Shown here piece by piece: positions 26,799 to 35,578 of a stretch of DNA of 64,000 nt. Source of the DNA: Eutrophomonas brisbanensis (GTDB lineage: Bacteria; Pseudomonadota; Gammaproteobacteria; Burkholderiales; Eutrophovitaceae); assembly GCA_038141705.1 (NCBI GenBank), contig JAYQIQ010000004.1, forward strand, positions 744,001-808,000, written 5' to 3'. Both the position numbers and the translations under genes were made by a program. Under the pieces are notes generated by a model. The model saw only the letters and a list, made by a program, of their open reading frames with translations. It searched no databases and was not told the origin of the DNA. The stretch's first letter is position 1. Every line of letters begins with the position of its first letter.

Positions 26799-28523
26799 GT
26801 GAGCTTTACCATCCACGGTGCGGGCGTATCGGGCGGCATCGCAATCGGACATGCACAACTTACCTCCCATGCATTGCTAGAGGTTACGCATTACGCCGTA
26901 GCAAAAAACAAAATTCGTTCAGAAAAAGCGCGGTTTGATCGCGCGATTAAAACGGTACAAAAAGAGCTCAAGAATCTAGAAAAACACATTCCGACAGATG
27001 TGCCTGAAGCGGAATTTGAAGCGTTCATTAATCTGCATCGTATGATTCTGGAGGACTCAACCCTCTCAGAAACCCCAAAAGATTTAATCGAGTCGATGAG
27101 CTGCAACGCTGAATGGGCGCTCAAGCTTCAACTGGATCATTTAGTCGAGCAATTCTCAAAAATAGAGGACTCTTACCTCAGGGAAAGAAAAGCCGATATT
27201 CGTCAAGTTGCAGAACGGGTTTTGAAAGCACTAGTGGGCCGACCAGGTCAAGCGCCCGTAGCCAGCATTGAAGAGAACACGATTATCGTCGCGCACGACC
27301 TATCTCCAGCCGACGTGGTGGTGTTCAAGCATCACAAATTTGCTAGCTTCATTACGGACTTGGGAGGCGCCACTTCGCATACTGCGATTGTCGCGAGAAG
27401 TCTCAATATTCCTTCGGTGGTCGCACTCCATCAAGCTCGCACACTGATCCAAGAAAACGAAATGTTAATCGTGGATGGGACTGCTGGAGTTGTAATCGTA
27501 AATCCAGATGAAACAGTTTTGTCCGAATACCGGTTACGGCAAGAGCAGTGGTATCTCGAGCAGCAAAAACTGAAACGCATCCGACGTACAAAAACTGCAA
27601 CGATTGACGCAGTCGAAGTTGAGCTGCAAGCCAATATTGAACTTCCAGAAGACGTTAAAGCAGCGAGAGAAAATGGCGCAACGGGTGTGGGGTTATTTCG
27701 AACCGAATTTCTTTTTTTGAATCGTGGTGACCTTCCAAGCGAAGATGAGCAATACGAGGCCTACCGCAAAGTTGTAAATGACATGAAGGGGTGTCCGATC
27801 ACGATTCGAACCTTCGATTTGGGAGCGGATAAACAAGTCGAGGGTTTTAGTCGGGTCGCGCCTAATCCAGCACTGGGGCAACGAGCCATTCGCCTCTGCC
27901 TTGCTGAACCCAAGTTATTTCACCATCAATTGCGTGCGATCCTTCGTGCATCGGCTCACGGAAAAATTCGTATCCTCATCCCGATGCTCTCTAATGTGCA
28001 TGAGATCGATCAGGCGCTACATTTGATCGCGGAAGCAAAAAAATCTTTAGATGCCGACAAAATCAAATACGATAAAAACGTAGAAATCGGCGGCATGATT
28101 GAAGTTCCAGCCGCAGCACTTTCGATTCAAACCTTTTTACAAAAGCTCGACTTCATCTCAATTGGCACCAATGACTTAATTCAGTACACGCTTGCAATTG
28201 ATCGCGCAGACGATGCAGTGGCGCACCTCTACGACCCGATGCACCCAGCGATACTTAGTTTGTTATCCACAATTATCAAAACCGCGAACCGTGCCGGAAA
28301 ATCCGTTGCGGTGTGTGGTGAAATTGCGGGCGACCCAAATCTCACACGCATTTTGTTGGGAATGGGGCTCAAGTCGTTTTCGATGCACCCAGCGCATTTG
28401 TTAACGGTGAAGCAAAAAGTGTTAACGTCAAATGTCGATGAACTACGTAGTGCGACACAGAAAATACTTCGTACGCAGAACCCGGATCGTATCGATCAAT
28501 TGGTCGATGCGATGAACACGTAA
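26799..28523 (+). CDS. ptsI: PTS enzyme I (phosphoenolpyruvate-protein phosphotransferase)
   Basis: Takes phosphate from PEP and passes it to HPr. The 574-residue protein has the phosphohistidine motif GGATSHTAIVARSLNIPSV near residue 190, the PEP-binding signature GVGLFRTEFLFLNR, FDLGADKQVEGF and the C-terminal FISIGTNDLIQYTLAIDR and VCGEIAGDP. The start is a GTG at 26799. It follows ptsH after 35 bases and precedes holA by 12, so all may share a transcript. Confidence 0.95.
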   Translation: MSFTIHGAGVSGGIAIGHAQLTSHALLEVTHYAVAKNKIRSEKARFDRAIKTVQKELKNLEKHIPTDVPEAEFEAFINLHRMILEDSTLSETPKDLIESMSCNAEWALKLQLDHLVEQFSKIEDSYLRERKADIRQVAERVLKALVGRPGQAPVASIEENTIIVAHDLSPADVVVFKHHKFASFITDLGGATSHTAIVARSLNIPSVVALHQARTLIQENEMLIVDGTAGVVIVNPDETVLSEYRLRQEQWYLEQQKLKRIRRTKTATIDAVEVELQANIELPEDVKAARENGATGVGLFRTEFLFLNRGDLPSEDEQYEAYRKVVNDMKGCPITIRTFDLGADKQVEGFSRVAPNPALGQRAIRLCLAEPKLFHHQLRAILRASAHGKIRILIPMLSNVHEIDQALHLIAEAKKSLDADKIKYDKNVEIGGMIEVPAAALSIQTFLQKLDFISIGTNDLIQYTLAIDRADDAVAHLYDPMHPAILSLLSTIIKTANRAGKSVAVCGEIAGDPNLTRILLGMGLKSFSMHPAHLLTVKQKVLTSNVDELRSATQKILRTQNPDRIDQLVDAMNT

Positions 28524-28535
28524 GCTGAAAGCGTC

Positions 28536-29543
28536 ATGGCTATCAGCACTGAGGAACTTGCCCAGCAATTAAAACGCAATTCGAAAACGCTATTTGTCGT
28601 TGTCGGAGATGAACTGCTTTTAAATCTAGAGGCGGGAGATTTGATTCGGCAACACGCCAAAGAACTTGGGTGTGAAGAACGAACGATCTTAATTGCGGAT
28701 AGCCGTTACGATTGGTCAAAACTCCGAGAAGAGGGGCAGTCGCTCTCACTCTTTTCGACGAAGCGACTCATTGATCTCAGAATTCCCTCCGGGAAGCCGG
28801 GAAAAAATGGCTCAGAAGCCATTACCCAGTTTTGTGAAAACCTGCCGGCAGACACCATAACCCTCGTCTCCCTTCCGGGTCTTGACCGAAATACACTGAA
28901 ATCCAAGTGGTATCTCGCTCTAGAGAAGTATGGACTAGTCGTTCAAGCAAACAAAATCTATCGTGAGCAACTGCCGCGGTGGATCGCACAGCGCTTACAA
29001 CTTCAAAACCAAAATGCCGACCGAGACGTTTTGCAAATGATTGCAGATCGAGTCGAGGGAAACCTCATGGCTGCACATCAAGAAATTCAGAAGCTGGGAC
29101 TATTACTACCGGCCGGGAAAATCAACTTGGATGACGTCACCAGTGCGGTGACGGATGTTGCCCGCTTTGATGTGTTTGATTTGGGACCTACGATTTTGAA
29201 ACAAGACCGTACTCAGTTTCTGCGAATGATTGATGGATTGGAGTCTGAGGGAGTGGCAGCACCCCTTGTGCTTTGGGCGATCAATGAAGAATCAAGGGCG
29301 CTGCTTAGGGTGCAACTTGCACTGGCGAATGGCGCATCGATGAATGACGCGGTCCGTGAGGCTAGAGTTTGGGGGCTTAGACAAAAACTCCTCCCAAGAG
29401 CCGCGCAACTCCTATCTCGATCGATTATCGAGCGAGCCATCCTGTTGGCGGCAGAGATTGACAGGCAAATCAAGGGGCTTCGCAGGGGTGATCCTTGGGA
29501 AGGTCTACGGAATCTGGGCATCACGCTAATCCCGCAACGATAG
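28536..29543 (+). CDS. holA: DNA polymerase III delta subunit
   Basis: The clamp-loader delta subunit, 335 residues, which opens the beta clamp. The N-terminal domain has TLFVVVGDELLLNLEAGDLIR, the middle region EDRNTLKSKWY-like LPGLDRNTLKSKWYLALEK, and the C-terminal part EGNLMAAHQEIQKLGLL plus DVARFDVFDLGPTIL and the C-terminal collar domain. Length matches the family. It sits between ptsI and proA. Confidence 0.9.
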   Translation: MAISTEELAQQLKRNSKTLFVVVGDELLLNLEAGDLIRQHAKELGCEERTILIADSRYDWSKLREEGQSLSLFSTKRLIDLRIPSGKPGKNGSEAITQFCENLPADTITLVSLPGLDRNTLKSKWYLALEKYGLVVQANKIYREQLPRWIAQRLQLQNQNADRDVLQMIADRVEGNLMAAHQEIQKLGLLLPAGKINLDDVTSAVTDVARFDVFDLGPTILKQDRTQFLRMIDGLESEGVAAPLVLWAINEESRALLRVQLALANGASMNDAVREARVWGLRQKLLPRAAQLLSRSIIERAILLAAEIDRQIKGLRRGDPWEGLRNLGITLIPQR

Positions 29544-29585
29544 TCGTTTACGCAAGGGTTTCGCGGTAAAATGACGGATTAGTCA

Positions 29586-30866
29586 ATGAGCATAAGCCCC
29601 ACGAGTGTCATGTCCGAACTGGAGTACGTTAAAAATCTAGCCATAGCAGCAAAGCGAGCTTCGAAGGAGATAGCTGCGGCTGACACACGCGCAAAAAATA
29701 CGGCCCTTCGTAATATTGCTCAGGAAATTCGTCGTCAAGAAAACGAAATACTCATTGCCAACGAGCAAGATGTCACACTTGCGAAAGAAAAAAATCTAGA
29801 ACCTGCGCTAATCGATCGTCTCACGCTGACATCCAGTACGGTCCACGCGATGGCCGATGGCCTTGATCAGTTGGCCGAACTTCCTGATCCAATCGGAGAA
29901 GTTTCCGCTCTAAGTGAGCGGCCCAGTGGGATCAAAGTTGGTCGAATGCGAGTTCCCGTTGGAGTCATTGGAATTATCTATGAGTCGAGACCAAACGTCA
30001 CAGCAGATGCGGCGGGGTTGTGTTTGAAATCCGGAAATGCCGTAATCCTACGTGGTGGCTCTGAGGCCATTCACTCCAATAAAGCGATTGGGGAGTGTGT
30101 TTCTCGTGGGTTAGTCGAAACAGGATTATCAAAAGAAATTGTACAAGTCATCGAGACAACCGATCGCGCTGCGGTTGGGGCGCTGATTACGTTGAATGAC
30201 TACGTAGACATCATCGTCCCAAGAGGTGGAAAAGGGTTGATTGAGCGCATTACCAAAGAAGCGACGATTCCCATGATCAAGCACCTCGATGGCGTCTGCC
30301 ATGTTTTTGTGGATAAAGATGCGGATCTCGATAAAGCAATCAAGATCGCAGATAACGCAAAAACCCAGCGCTATGGAACCTGTAACACTATGGAAACTTT
30401 GCTCGTGCATCGTGCAGTAGCCGATGCGTTTTTACCGAAGATCGGTGCGATCTACGAAGAAAAAGGAGTAGAACTTCGCGGTGATGATACGGTGTGCGCG
30501 CTCGTAAAGAATGCTTCTAAAGCAACCGAAAAAGATTGGTATGAAGAATACCTGGCTCCCGTATTATCGATTCGAGTTGTCGATAGCGATGAAGCCGCGA
30601 TGGATCACATCGCAACCTACGGCACGCAACATAACGAATCGATCGTAACGGAAAACGAAACAACAGCTAAAAAGTTTTTAAGAGAAGTTGACTCAAGTTC
30701 CGTGATGGTAAACGCATCCACGCGATTTGCAGATGGATTCGAGTATGGGCTTGGTGCAGAAATCGGTATTTCCACTGACAAACTGCACGCGAGAGGCCCT
30801 GTGGGTCTAGAGGGATTAACGACCTTGAAGTGGGTCGTTTATGGAAACGGAGAAATCCGCCAGTAA
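29586..30866 (+). CDS. proA: Gamma-glutamyl phosphate reductase
   Basis: Second step of proline synthesis: NADPH reduction of gamma-glutamyl phosphate to glutamate semialdehyde. The 426-residue product has GVIGIIYESRPNVTADAAGLCLKSGNAVILRGGSEA, the active cysteine in RYGTCNTMETLLVH, and TRFADGFEYGLGAEIGISTDKLHARGPVGLEGLTT, all typical. holA upstream and proA are a common pair in betaproteobacteria. A terminator hairpin lies between proA and lpdA. Confidence 0.95.
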   Translation: MSISPTSVMSELEYVKNLAIAAKRASKEIAAADTRAKNTALRNIAQEIRRQENEILIANEQDVTLAKEKNLEPALIDRLTLTSSTVHAMADGLDQLAELPDPIGEVSALSERPSGIKVGRMRVPVGVIGIIYESRPNVTADAAGLCLKSGNAVILRGGSEAIHSNKAIGECVSRGLVETGLSKEIVQVIETTDRAAVGALITLNDYVDIIVPRGGKGLIERITKEATIPMIKHLDGVCHVFVDKDADLDKAIKIADNAKTQRYGTCNTMETLLVHRAVADAFLPKIGAIYEEKGVELRGDDTVCALVKNASKATEKDWYEEYLAPVLSIRVVDSDEAAMDHIATYGTQHNESIVTENETTAKKFLREVDSSSVMVNASTRFADGFEYGLGAEIGISTDKLHARGPVGLEGLTTLKWVVYGNGEIRQ

Positions 30867-30883
30867 GAATTAAAAGTCGGTTG

Positions 30884-30912
30884 ACTCGACTCACAAGGTC
30901 GAGTTTCGTTTT
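30884..30912 (+). terminator. Intrinsic terminator after proA
   Basis: ACTCGAC pairs perfectly with GTCGAGT over a seven-base loop, followed by TTCGTTTT. It separates proA from lpdA. Confidence 0.7.
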
Positions 30913-30926
30913 AAGGGATAAAAACT

Positions 30927-32684
30927 ATGGCAACCATCAAAGTAAATGTACCGGATATTGGAGACTTTAAAGACATACCTGTTATCGAAGTCTTAGTAAA
31001 ACCGGGCGACAACGTTAAAAAAGAAGACTCTCTGGTCACACTGGAGTCAGATAAGGCAACGATGGATGTGCCTTCAAGCGCAGAAGGCACAGTCAAAGAA
31101 ATCCATGTAAAAGTAAACGACAAAGTCTCTCAGGGGCATCTCATTGTCACGATTGAGGGGGGAGCAGACGCTCCAGCGGAAAAACCACAGCCAGCTGCAA
31201 GTGCAGCAGTGCCGGAGGCATCCGCTCCCGCAGCGGCTCCAGCACCAGCTGTGAGCGCAACAACAACTAAGGGAGACCTACACGCTCAAGTCGTGGTTTT
31301 GGGTTCTGGTCCTGGTGGCTACACCGCTGCGTTTCGCGCAGCTGATCTTGGATTAAGCGTTGTGTTAATCGAGCGTCATGCGACCCTCGGTGGGGTGTGT
31401 TTGAACGTAGGATGTATTCCCTCGAAAGCATTACTGCATGCCGCGAAGGTTATCTCTGAATCCGAGGAGATGAGTGAACTCGGTATTAGTTTCAAAAAAC
31501 CGACGATTGAGCTCGATAAATTACGCGATTGGAAAAACAGCATCATCGGAAAACTCACCAAAGGACTTTCTGGGCTAGCGAAACAGCGCAAAGTGCAAAT
31601 TGTGAGTGGCACTGGAACCTTCGTATCCGGTAACCTCATCCGTGTAGAAACATCCGATGGCGTCAAAACCGTTTCATTTGACTCAGCAATTATCGCAGCT
31701 GGATCGCAAGTCACGAAGATTCCAGGGATTCCTTACGACGACCCGCGCGTGATGGACTCAACCGATGCCCTCGATCTTGAAAGTATCCCGAAGTCGATGC
31801 TCGTAATTGGCGGCGGGATTATCGGATTGGAGATGGCAACGGTGTACCACGCTCTCGGTGCAAAAATTTCTGTTGTGGAACTCGCTGATGCGTTAATCCC
31901 CGGAGCCGATAAAGATATCGTTCGACCACTCCATAAGCGACTCGAGAAACAATATGAAGCGATTTACCTGAACACCAAAGTGAGCAACCTTGAGGCACAA
32001 AAAAATGGACTCAAGGCAACGTTCGAAGGTGACAAAGCACCGGAGCCTACGGTGTATGACAAAGTGCTCGTCGCGGTCGGTCGTCGTCCGAACGGAAAAC
32101 TCATTGGCGCAGAAGTAGCAGGGATACACGTAAATGACGCAGGCTTTATTCCGGTTGATAAACAGATGCGAACAAATGTTCCGAACATTTATGCGATTGG
32201 CGACATTGTCGGCAACCCCATGCTTGCACACAAAGCAACGCACGAAGGAAAACTCGCTGCTGAAGTGATTGCAGGACACAAAGTTGCATTCGATGCAAAA
32301 ACCATTCCTTCAGTTGCGTACACAGATCCAGAGCTCGCGTGGATGGGAAAAACCGAAACGCAAGCGAAAGCCGAAGGCATCGATTTCGAACGCGCTGTCT
32401 TCCCGTGGGCCGCAAGCGGCAGATCCCTTGCAATGGGACGCGATGAAGGGATGACAAAATTACTGTTCGATAAATCAACCAAGAAATTAATTGGTGCAGG
32501 TATGGTGGGGAGCAATGCGGGAGAGCTCATTGCGGAAACAGTACTTGCGTTAGAGATGGGAGCAGACGCAGAAGATATCGGATTGACGATTCACCCACAT
32601 CCAACACTTTCTGAGAGCGTGTTCTTTGCGGCAGAAATTGCCGAAGGATCCATTACCGATCTCTATATGCCAAAGAAAAAGTAA
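30927..32684 (+). CDS. lpdA: Dihydrolipoamide dehydrogenase with N-terminal lipoyl domain
   Basis: The E3 component that reoxidises dihydrolipoyl groups of 2-oxoacid dehydrogenases or the glycine cleavage system. Of 585 residues, the first 78 are a lipoyl domain with the lipoylated lysine in LESDKATMDVP (about residue 43), then an alanine/proline-rich linker, then the FAD enzyme: VVVLGSGPGGYTAAFRAADLG, the redox disulphide GGVCLNVGCIPSK (about residues 156-161), the NAD site VIGGGIIGLEMATVYHALG and the C-terminal HPHPTLSESVFFAAEIAEGS with the catalytic histidine. Its usual partners aceE and aceF are not next to it. Confidence 0.95.
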   Translation: MATIKVNVPDIGDFKDIPVIEVLVKPGDNVKKEDSLVTLESDKATMDVPSSAEGTVKEIHVKVNDKVSQGHLIVTIEGGADAPAEKPQPAASAAVPEASAPAAAPAPAVSATTTKGDLHAQVVVLGSGPGGYTAAFRAADLGLSVVLIERHATLGGVCLNVGCIPSKALLHAAKVISESEEMSELGISFKKPTIELDKLRDWKNSIIGKLTKGLSGLAKQRKVQIVSGTGTFVSGNLIRVETSDGVKTVSFDSAIIAAGSQVTKIPGIPYDDPRVMDSTDALDLESIPKSMLVIGGGIIGLEMATVYHALGAKISVVELADALIPGADKDIVRPLHKRLEKQYEAIYLNTKVSNLEAQKNGLKATFEGDKAPEPTVYDKVLVAVGRRPNGKLIGAEVAGIHVNDAGFIPVDKQMRTNVPNIYAIGDIVGNPMLAHKATHEGKLAAEVIAGHKVAFDAKTIPSVAYTDPELAWMGKTETQAKAEGIDFERAVFPWAASGRSLAMGRDEGMTKLLFDKSTKKLIGAGMVGSNAGELIAETVLALEMGADAEDIGLTIHPHPTLSESVFFAAEIAEGSITDLYMPKKK

Positions 32685-32703
32685 TACGGGCAGTTTGCGC
32701 GCA

Positions 32704-33546
32704 ATGATTTTTTCGACTCCAAGCCGGTTTGAACCAGCGCTGCAAGTGGCGAGCAATCGATCTGGCCCAGCGCTTTGGTTCGTGTTTCACAAGAACAATA
32801 TTCTAGTTTTAAAAAATACGGAAACGCAGGAAGTCAGTATTCCCCTAGTGGAACACGCTACGGAACTCGGTCTAATCGTCACGCGCGAACAATACCTCGG
32901 GTTACTCAATGGAGTGCCTTGTTATGCCGCGGAAGCTGCCTATGAGGCACTTACCAATCCGACATTGGAGTGGATGGGTTTACGTAGTTTATTTAGTCTT
33001 GTGGATGACGAGCTCTTCGCGATTTCTGGACGAGCTTTTCAGATTATCGATTGGCATCGCACGCACCAATTCTGCGGGCGCTGCGGACACAAGAATTTTC
33101 AAAAAGAAGGCGAGCGTTGTTTGCGATGCCATGACTGTGGGCAACTACATTACCCTCGAGTCGCACCTGCGATCATGGTGATGGTGCAGCGAGAAAAAGA
33201 TTTCTTACTCGCACGATCCCCGCACTTTATTCCTGGTATGTACTCGGCTCTTGCCGGATTCTCCGAGCCTGGCGAAACACTCGAAGAAACACTAGAGCGA
33301 GAAGTATTTGAAGAGGTTGGGGTGCGGGTGAATAACATTCGGTATTTCGCGAGTCAACCTTGGCCCTTCCCGCACTCGCTGATGATCGCTTTTCATGCAG
33401 ACTATGTATCGGGCGAAATTACTCCGGATCCGCAGGAAATTGAGGACGCTGGATGGTTTAACGTAAATAAGCTCCCAGAAAAACTACCGAGCCCAATTAG
33501 TATCTCCCGAAAATTGATTGACGCGACTATTGCAAGTTTAACTTGA
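32704..33546 (+). CDS. nudC: NAD+ diphosphatase NudC
   Basis: Hydrolyses NADH or NAD+ to nicotinamide mononucleotide and AMP, and can remove NAD caps from RNA. The 280-residue protein has a zinc ribbon (FCGRCGHKNFQKEGERCLRCHDC), the Nudix box GFSEPGETLEETLEREVFEEVG and the NudC-specific SQPWPFPHSLM. The ATG at 32704 gives the normal length and lies 19 bases after lpdA; a longer frame starting inside lpdA is not needed. Confidence 0.92.
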   Translation: MIFSTPSRFEPALQVASNRSGPALWFVFHKNNILVLKNTETQEVSIPLVEHATELGLIVTREQYLGLLNGVPCYAAEAAYEALTNPTLEWMGLRSLFSLVDDELFAISGRAFQIIDWHRTHQFCGRCGHKNFQKEGERCLRCHDCGQLHYPRVAPAIMVMVQREKDFLLARSPHFIPGMYSALAGFSEPGETLEETLEREVFEEVGVRVNNIRYFASQPWPFPHSLMIAFHADYVSGEITPDPQEIEDAGWFNVNKLPEKLPSPISISRKLIDATIASLT

Positions 33547-33626
33547 TCCCCTAAAAAGCCGGAACTTCGCACACACAAAACACTCGAAAGAGAAAATACT
33601 CACTCACGTTAAAAAAAGAGCTACCC

Positions 33627-34094
33627 ATGACCCTACGTAGATATTTTTTAGTTCTCGCAATGAGCTTGGTTCTGTCTCCTACTGTGACGCAAGCTGCAGA
33701 GAGCGGTTTAAATATTGAAGTTTGGAAAAGTCCAAGCTGCGGATGCTGCAAGGAGTGGATCAAGCACCTCACGGAAAACGGATTTACCGTCACCGCTTAC
33801 GACGTCGGTAACAATGCCGCGCGTGCTACTTTAGGTATGCCGCGTAAATTCGGCTCTTGTCACACTGGGTTGATCGATGGCTATGTCATCGAAGGACATG
33901 TGCCCGCCTCCGACATTAAGCGTCTGTTAGCTTCCCGTCCCGACGCTATTGGGCTTACCGTACCGGGAATGCCCATCGGGTCTCCAGGGATGGACGGGCC
34001 TATGTATGAAGGCCAACAAGATCCTTATGAAGTATTGCTCATAGACCAGAAAAAAGAATCGAGTGTGTTTAACCGCTATCATTACGATAAATAA
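33627..34094 (+). CDS. DUF411 family exported metal-related protein
   Basis: A 155-residue protein with a signal peptide (VLAMSLVLSPTVTQA) and the DUF411 core: VWKSPSCGCCKEWIKHLTENGF, GMPRKFGSCHTGLIDGYVIEGHVPA and GLTVPGMPIGSPGMDG. The CGCC and SCH cysteines and the histidine suggest copper or other metal binding; members occur in metal-resistance contexts. The periplasm is its likely site. Its real function is not established. It is followed at 50 bases by a betaine-type binding protein. Confidence 0.85.
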   Translation: MTLRRYFLVLAMSLVLSPTVTQAAESGLNIEVWKSPSCGCCKEWIKHLTENGFTVTAYDVGNNAARATLGMPRKFGSCHTGLIDGYVIEGHVPASDIKRLLASRPDAIGLTVPGMPIGSPGMDGPMYEGQQDPYEVLLIDQKKESSVFNRYHYDK

Positions 34095-34143
34095 TTTAAT
34101 AGCGTCCACTAACCAATTAATAAAGCAACAACAAAGGTACGTC

Positions 34144-35026
34144 ATGATGAGAAATCTAAGAGTTTTATGCGCAACACTCCTGCTAGCGATTGGAGTAAGT
34201 ACTGCGAACGCGAAAACCCTAGCGATTGGTTACACAAATGAGTCCTACCAGGAAGCCGCTGCAATGATTTTTAAGATCGTTTTTGAGCGCTCAGGGTATA
34301 ACGTCGCAGAAAAAATTGGATCAACCAGCACGATGTTACACGCAGTGGCAGATGGAGAAGTCGACGTATTTATCTCAGCGTGGCTTCCCAACCGCGATGC
34401 TGAAGACTACGAATCCCTCAAAGACAAACTAGTACTGATGACTCCCATTTATGATGATGCGCGTTCAGGGTTTGCGGTTCCTAAATACATTCCAAAATCG
34501 ATCGTAGAAAATATTGATGACTTAACAAAACCTGAAGTACTGGAGCGCATCAATAAAACAATTACACAGGACACTCGTGAAAAAGAATTAAACGAGCAAA
34601 CAAAGAATGCTGGCAAGACCTACTCGCTTGCCGATCAAGGGTTTGCGATGGAGGCGCTAGATTCCGACTCCTGGTTCGCGACCGTTGAAAAAAAGATTGG
34701 AGAGCAAAGAGTGGTTTGTGATTCCAATAACAAAGCCCCACATCTTTAACCTCACAAAAAACTTCAGGTTCCTGAAAGATCCCAAAGATGGCTTCCATAA
34801 AAAAGATACGGCCTGGTTAGTCGCGAATAAGAAAACTGAAAAAGAAGTTGCGGAGCATATTTACAACATCTTACTCAAGATGGAGATGTCAACAGAGTGG
34901 GTAGCGGAGCTACAGCAAATGATCAAAGAAAAGATTATCCGCCGTATGTCGCTGCGAGAATTTGGATGGCAGCACATCCTTACACGGTTGAATTTTGGAT
35001 CTCTGGGGAATAGAAAGTTTTCCTAA
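34144..35026 (+). CDS. Glycine betaine/proline ABC transporter binding protein (frameshifted)
   Basis: A periplasmic OpuAC-type solute-binding protein. The ATG at 34144 gives a clear signal peptide (LCATLLLAIGVSTANA); the mature part starts KTLAIGYTNESYQEAAAMIFK and has GSTSTMLHAVADGEVDVFISAWLP. The frame is lost at about 34708 (KKIGE..KEWFVIPITKPHIF) and continues with LKDPKDGF and AEHIYNILLKMEMSTEWV; one extra base would explain it. The joined length is about 294 residues. No permease or ATPase genes are adjacent, so it may be an orphan receptor. Betaine as ligand is inferred from family. Confidence 0.8.
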
Positions 35027-35045
35027 CTCATCTGCAAAAAAACAG

Positions 35046-35078
35046 AAAAAAGGTTCGGGCATACACCGAACCTTTTTT
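35046..35078. terminator. Bidirectional terminator between convergent genes
   Basis: AGGTTCGG-type stem (GGTTCGG with CCGAACC, seven-base loop) flanked by six A and six T. It serves both the binding-protein gene on the plus strand and the PH-domain gene on the minus strand. Confidence 0.88.
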
Positions 35079-35081
35079 ATT

Positions 35082-35480
35082 TCAACTACGGAGTTGATTT
35101 AACGTCTTATGGACTTGTGTTGGATTTTCTATCCAGACAAAACGCAATTCACCACCACCCGTTCCTCGAATATTGATATCTCCAGCACCAAAAATTCGTT
35201 GCAGAATGGATTGCTTGAAGTTCACTTCTTCAATGCGGTTGAGACTGATCTCTTCAGTTGATCGCTTAATCCAACCGATTTTTTTGATTACACGTTTCTC
35301 CGTGATCGCTTGTTCGGTTGTCCAGTTTTCAATCATGATTTTTATAAATAGATAAATCCCAATAATGAAAATTCCAAAAAATATCAGATAAAACCAAGCT
35401 AAGAATTTACGAATCCAATGTAGCTCGACTTCCAGAATTATTTTTTCATTGTCTGGCAAAGTTGAGCTTATGTAGCGCAT
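35082..35480 (-). CDS. Small bacterial PH-domain (bPH2/DUF304) membrane protein
   Basis: A 132-residue protein with one hydrophobic hairpin (WIRKFLAWFYLIFFGIFIIGIYLFIKI) followed by a bPH2 domain: ITEKRVIKKIGWIKRSTEEISLNRIEEVNFKQSILQRIFGAGDINIRGTGG. The basic residues and the ISLNRIEEV motif are characteristic of this family. The role is unknown; most members sit in the inner membrane. It overlaps a bidirectional terminator with the plus-strand binding-protein gene. Confidence 0.8.
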   Translation of the reverse strand: MRYISSTLPDNEKIILEVELHWIRKFLAWFYLIFFGIFIIGIYLFIKIMIENWTTEQAITEKRVIKKIGWIKRSTEEISLNRIEEVNFKQSILQRIFGAGDINIRGTGGGELRFVWIENPTQVHKTLNQLRS

Positions 35481-35578
35481 AGTTGTTTTTTCTCATTGGA
35501 ATCGGAAAGAGATTGTAATGCCGAATTTGCGGTTGCGCTTATGTCCCACCAGAAGATCTGCAGAAACCAACTTCGGGA

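Noticed and set aside
31893..32279. Long minus-strand frames inside lpdA
   Set aside because: Antisense to a highly conserved coding region and rich in cysteine, typical shadow frames.
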